Source of the DNA: Asticcacaulis aquaticus
GTDB lineage: Bacteria; Pseudomonadota; Alphaproteobacteria; Caulobacterales; Caulobacteraceae
Assembly: GCF_028550415.1 (NCBI RefSeq)
Contig: NZ_JAQQKX010000003.1
Span: 124,001 to 188,000 of the forward strand
Direction of reading: 5' to 3'
DNA: 64,000 nt
Shown: positions 61,234 to 64,000 of the stretch, piece by piece
How positions within the stretch are numbered: position 1 is the first letter of the stretch
Layout: each line of letters begins with the position of its first letter
The notes under the pieces: generated by a model
The model's database searches: none
What the model saw: the letters and a program-made list of their open reading frames with translations, nothing else
Told to the model about the DNA's origin: nothing
Position numbers and translations under genes: made by a program

Positions 61234-62234
61234 TGACGGCCTTTGCCATGACAGCTCCGGTGTTGCGCGGCGTGGTCACAGCCATGCCCGAAGCCGTGTC
61301 CGAAAATGCCGATCTGGCGCCGCAGTTCGGTAGCGAGGTCATGGCCAAGATCATCGCGGCCACCGGCATCGAACGCCGCCCGGTCTCCACCGTTCACACC
61401 GTGTCGGAACTGGCCGTCGTGGCGGCTGAAACACTGATCGAGGCGCTGGAGTGGGCGCGTGACTCGATTGATCTGCTGGTCGTCGTGACCCAGACGCCGG
61501 ACTATCCTCTGCCGTCCACGGCCTGCGTCATTCAGAACAAGCTCGGTCTGGGGGCGCAGGTGGCGGCCTTCGATCTGGGGCTTGGCTGTTCGGGTTACGT
61601 GTACGGATTGTCGGTCATCAGCGCCATGATGCAGGCCGGAAACATCCGTCGCGCCCTGCTGGTGACCGGGGACATGACCTCGCGCATGATCTCCGACGAT
61701 AACCGCGCGCTGGCCCCTTTGTTTGGGGATGCGGTGTCGGTGACGGCTTTGGAGACAGGCCAAGCGACCGCAGCTTTCGATCTTGGCTCTGATGGTTCCG
61801 GCGCACCCTATCTGATCTCGAAGACCGGCGGTCTGGCCGAACCGGGTACGCCGGAACTGTTTATGGACGGCACGCAGGTCATGGCCTTTTCGCTCCGTCA
61901 GGTCGCGCCGTCGATTGCGCGCGCTTTGACGACGGCGGGCAAGGACATTGCCGATATCGACCACGTTATCCTGCATCAGGCCAATGCCCTGATGCTGCGG
62001 ACTCTGGGTCATAAGATCAAGGCGCGCGACGATCAGATGGTCTATGCCGTGCGCGACTACGGCAATACGTCCTCGGCCTCGATCCCGCTGGCCCTGTGCG
62101 ACTATCTGCCGAAGCAACCACCCAGGGATCGCCTTGAATTGCTGCTGTGCGGGTTCGGGGTAGGCTGGTCGTGGTCGACCGCTGTGTGGTCGACGCCCGC
62201 GCCCGCCATCGCTGCCATCGTACAGGTGCCCTGA
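61233..62234 (+). CDS. 3-oxoacyl-ACP synthase III-like ketosynthase (second copy)
   Basis: This 333-residue paralogue of the 55425 gene has Cys119 (LGLGCSGYVYG), His248 (LHQANALML) and Asn278 (YGNTSSAS) intact. Both copies end in a FGVGWSW-type motif. Its last base is the first base of the pseG start codon, so acyl genes and sugar genes are translated as one unit. Confidence 0.92.
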   Translation: MTAFAMTAPVLRGVVTAMPEAVSENADLAPQFGSEVMAKIIAATGIERRPVSTVHTVSELAVVAAETLIEALEWARDSIDLLVVVTQTPDYPLPSTACVIQNKLGLGAQVAAFDLGLGCSGYVYGLSVISAMMQAGNIRRALLVTGDMTSRMISDDNRALAPLFGDAVSVTALETGQATAAFDLGSDGSGAPYLISKTGGLAEPGTPELFMDGTQVMAFSLRQVAPSIARALTTAGKDIADIDHVILHQANALMLRTLGHKIKARDDQMVYAVRDYGNTSSASIPLALCDYLPKQPPRDRLELLLCGFGVGWSWSTAVWSTPAPAIAAIVQVP

Positions 62235-63223
62235 TGCGGATGTGGGTGCGCACCGAAGCCTCGACGCGGATCGGCCTGGGGCACTTCATGCGCTGTTTCG
62301 CTATCGCCGAAGAGGCTCGCCACCACGAAATCGAGGTCGTGTTTCTGCTCAACGAAGCGCCGGACGCCGCCATCGCGCGCCTGCAATCCATCGGTGCGAA
62401 ATGGCGCTGGATGGAGACGCGGATCGGCTCACCCGAAAACGCTGCGGCCATCAAAACCGTGGTCCCGAAAGGCGATGTCCTGCTGCTCGATTCCTATGCG
62501 TTCGACGCCGATAGCTATGATCGTCTGTCGGCGGACTATTATCTGGCCGTGATGGATGATCTGGCCGAAGTTTGCCCCCTTAAAGCACACCTGATCGTCA
62601 ATGCCGCCGGATCGGCGGTCGATCTGCCCTATGCCGAGATCGCGCCCGACGCCACCCTGTGCCTCGGCCCTGACTACGCGCAAATCCGCCGCGAGTTCCG
62701 TCGTCATTACCCAGCTCCGCGCCGCCCGCACATCTGCATCATGTTCGGCGGGTCCGATCCCAAAGGTCTGACCGCCATCTGTGCCGAAGCCTTGCTGGAG
62801 TCCGCCCCGGCGATGGATATTCGCCTGATCGTCGGTCCTGCCAATGCCAATGTCGATGCCTTGCGCCAGCTCTGTGCGAAGCGAGCGGGGCTAAAGCTCT
62901 ACCTGTCGCCCGACAATGTCGCTGAAGTCCTGACCGGTGCCGAACTGGTCGTCACCGCGGCGGGGGGCAGCGTCGGCGAAATCGCCGCCATGAACCTGGC
63001 GGCTCTGGTCATGGTCGTGGTCGATAATCAGGTGGCCGCGCTCAAATCGTCGCCCTTTCCGGTCCTCGACGCCCGCAAGGGCTGGCCCACCGACTTCGCC
63101 CTGACCATCGAGGCCCTGATGGGCGATGCCGACATGCGGCGTGAGATCGCCGCCCGCGCGCACGGGCTGATCGACGGCAAAGGCTGCGAACGCATCATAA
63201 AGGCGATCCGATCCCATGGCTGA
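62234..63223 (+). CDS. pseG: UDP-2,4-diacetamido-2,4,6-trideoxy-beta-L-altropyranose hydrolase PseG
   Basis: The 329-residue GT-B-fold hydrolase starts MWVRTEASTRIGLGHFMRC, with the loop and catalytic His typical of PseG. It continues with DVLLLDSYAFDADSY, ICIMFGGSDPKGLT and TAAGGSVGEIAAMN. It removes UDP to give the free sugar used by PseI. The start overlaps the KAS III stop, and the end overlaps pseH by 8 nt. Confidence 0.94.
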   Translation: MRMWVRTEASTRIGLGHFMRCFAIAEEARHHEIEVVFLLNEAPDAAIARLQSIGAKWRWMETRIGSPENAAAIKTVVPKGDVLLLDSYAFDADSYDRLSADYYLAVMDDLAEVCPLKAHLIVNAAGSAVDLPYAEIAPDATLCLGPDYAQIRREFRRHYPAPRRPHICIMFGGSDPKGLTAICAEALLESAPAMDIRLIVGPANANVDALRQLCAKRAGLKLYLSPDNVAEVLTGAELVVTAAGGSVGEIAAMNLAALVMVVVDNQVAALKSSPFPVLDARKGWPTDFALTIEALMGDADMRREIAARAHGLIDGKGCERIIKAIRSHG

Positions 63224-63776
63224 GTTCCTCTCCTACCGCCCGATCACGCCCGACGATGCGATGCTCCTGCTCGATTGGCGAACAGCCCCGCATATCACGC
63301 GCTATATGCTGACCGACGTGCCCTACGATATCGAGCGCCAGAAGGCCTGGATCGAGCGATCCAATGCCCGCGACGACTACCATCACCGCATCATCCAGAT
63401 TCACGGCAAGGATGTCGGCTTCTGTTCTCTGACCGTCACCGATAAGGCCAACCAGATCGGCGAGGTCGGGGTCTATATCGGCGACCCGGAGGTGCCCGTT
63501 GCCCTATCGATGTACAATTTCCTCGGCACGCTGAACCATGCCTTTTTTACGCTGGGTCTGCATAAGCTGGTCAATCACGTCGTCGACTGGAACGATCGGG
63601 TGATCCGTACCCAGGCCTTTATCGGTTATCGTCACGTCGGTGTTCTGAAGAACCATGCTTTGAAAGACGGTGTGCGGCATGATTTGCATATCTTCGAGCA
63701 GGAAGCGTCTGAATGGGCCGCCTTCCGTAAAAAGTTTCGCGACACCCGTGATTGGGATGGGAACGAGACTATATAA
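63216..63776 (+). CDS. pseH: UDP-4-amino-sugar N-acetyltransferase PseH (GNAT)
   Basis: The 186-residue GNAT protein has YRPITPDDAMLLLDWRTAPHITRYM at the N-terminus and GEVGVYIGDP, NHAFFTLGLHKLVNHV and DGVRHDLHIFE further on, the PseH/FlmH pattern. It normally acetylates the 4-amino group made by PseC. In this operon, next to an acyl-building module, it might accept a different acyl donor. This is inference. Confidence 0.92.
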   Translation: MAEFLSYRPITPDDAMLLLDWRTAPHITRYMLTDVPYDIERQKAWIERSNARDDYHHRIIQIHGKDVGFCSLTVTDKANQIGEVGVYIGDPEVPVALSMYNFLGTLNHAFFTLGLHKLVNHVVDWNDRVIRTQAFIGYRHVGVLKNHALKDGVRHDLHIFEQEASEWAAFRKKFRDTRDWDGNETI

Positions 63777-63785
63777 GACGAAGAA

Positions 63786-63804
63786 TTGGGGCCGCAGGCC
63801 CCAA
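63786..63804 (+). terminator. hairpin after pseH
   Basis: TTGGGGCC pairs with GGCCCCAA (8 bp) around GCA, 10 bp after the pseH stop. The core equals that after uxaC (24587-24601). No T-run follows, so termination is uncertain. Confidence 0.5.
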
Positions 63805-63826
63805 ACCCCGGAACTGGAAGTTTAAA

Positions 63827-64000
63827 ATGGCGAAATCGAAACTCGGCTTTGACCTGACGCCACCCTCAAAAGAACAAATCGATCAACTGGCCGCGCGGCT
63901 TGATCCCGAAGCGCGGCGCATCCTGCTCAATCATGGCACCGAACCGCCCTTCTGTGGCAAGTTCGACGAGTACGAGGACGAGGGCATCTATACCTGCGCC
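63827..64000 (+). CDS. msrB: peptide-methionine (R)-S-oxide reductase MsrB, N-terminal part
   Basis: Only 58 residues are in the window. MAKSKLGFDLTPPSKEQ is followed by LNHGTEPPFCGKFDEYEDEGIYTCA, the start of the MsrB fold; the zinc and catalytic cysteines would lie beyond. It repairs methionine sulfoxide in proteins. It is separated from pseH by a hairpin and is probably a separate unit. Confidence 0.88.
   Translation, partial: MAKSKLGFDLTPPSKEQIDQLAARLDPEARRILLNHGTEPPFCGKFDEYEDEGIYTCA

Noticed and set aside
1-64000. CRISPR arrays, tRNA and rRNA genes, insertion sequences with transposases, prophage genes
   Set aside because: None was seen. The only repeats are the short palindromes and the two inverted-repeat elements listed.

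Overview
The window is about 60% GC with dense, mostly intact genes and many 4-nt start/stop overlaps. The gene content points to an alphaproteobacterium of the Caulobacterales, most likely Asticcacaulis-like. The pointers are a large TonB-dependent receptor of the Caulobacter sugar-uptake type, a uronate locus beside a LacI regulator, pseudaminic acid genes as used for caulobacterial flagellin, the DUF2849/DUF934 sulfite reductase operon, and short palindromic repeats. The assignment is inference from content; no rRNA or tRNA gene was found to confirm it.

Layout. 1-5 kb: end of an M2 peptidase, a small membrane protein, an iron/2-oxoglutarate oxygenase, a membrane-anchored trypsin-like protease and an OmpA lipoprotein. 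5-9.3 kb: a WecG/TagA glycosyltransferase, then pseB-pseC-pseI. 9.3-12 kb: membrane proteins and a hydrolase. 12-15 kb: molybdenum cofactor operon moaA-moaB-moeA. 15-18.4 kb: esterases, a small lipoprotein and a GNAT acetyltransferase. 18.5-37 kb: a pectin/galacturonate utilisation locus with uxuB-type reductase, uxaA, lacI, uxaC, a four-gene ABC importer followed by GH28 and GH105 hydrolases and a keto-acid hydratase, then a TonB receptor and kdgK. At least five copies of a 14-bp palindromic operator (TGACACCGGTTACC or close variants) lie in front of these units and define a local LacI regulon. 37-47.4 kb: hybrid histidine kinase, M1 aminopeptidase, DEAD-box helicase, PilZ protein, a SerB-SerA fusion, Hsp33 and a GFA-family protein. 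47.5-52.1 kb: assimilatory sulfate reduction operon cysG-DUF2849-cysI-DUF934-cysH. 52.1-53.4 kb: an MFS exporter.

53.5-63.8 kb is the most unusual part. It holds the remaining pseudaminic acid genes (pseF on the minus strand, pseG and pseH on the plus strand). Between them sits a tightly packed acyl-building module: two KAS III-like ketosynthases, two short-chain reductases, two acyl carrier proteins, an adenylate-forming ligase, an alpha/beta hydrolase, a Rieske oxygenase and a PhyH-type dioxygenase. Together with pseB, pseC and pseI at 6-9 kb, all six steps from UDP-GlcNAc to CMP-pseudaminic acid are present. The embedded module suggests a pseudaminic acid carrying a made-to-order, oxidised acyl group, or another acylated surface product. 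This is inferred from gene order and families, not demonstrated. The window ends inside msrB.

Two long inverted-repeat elements (22881-23042 and 43704-43876) and a 26-27 bp palindrome lie between or within genes. One palindrome copy is inserted in frame in cysG.
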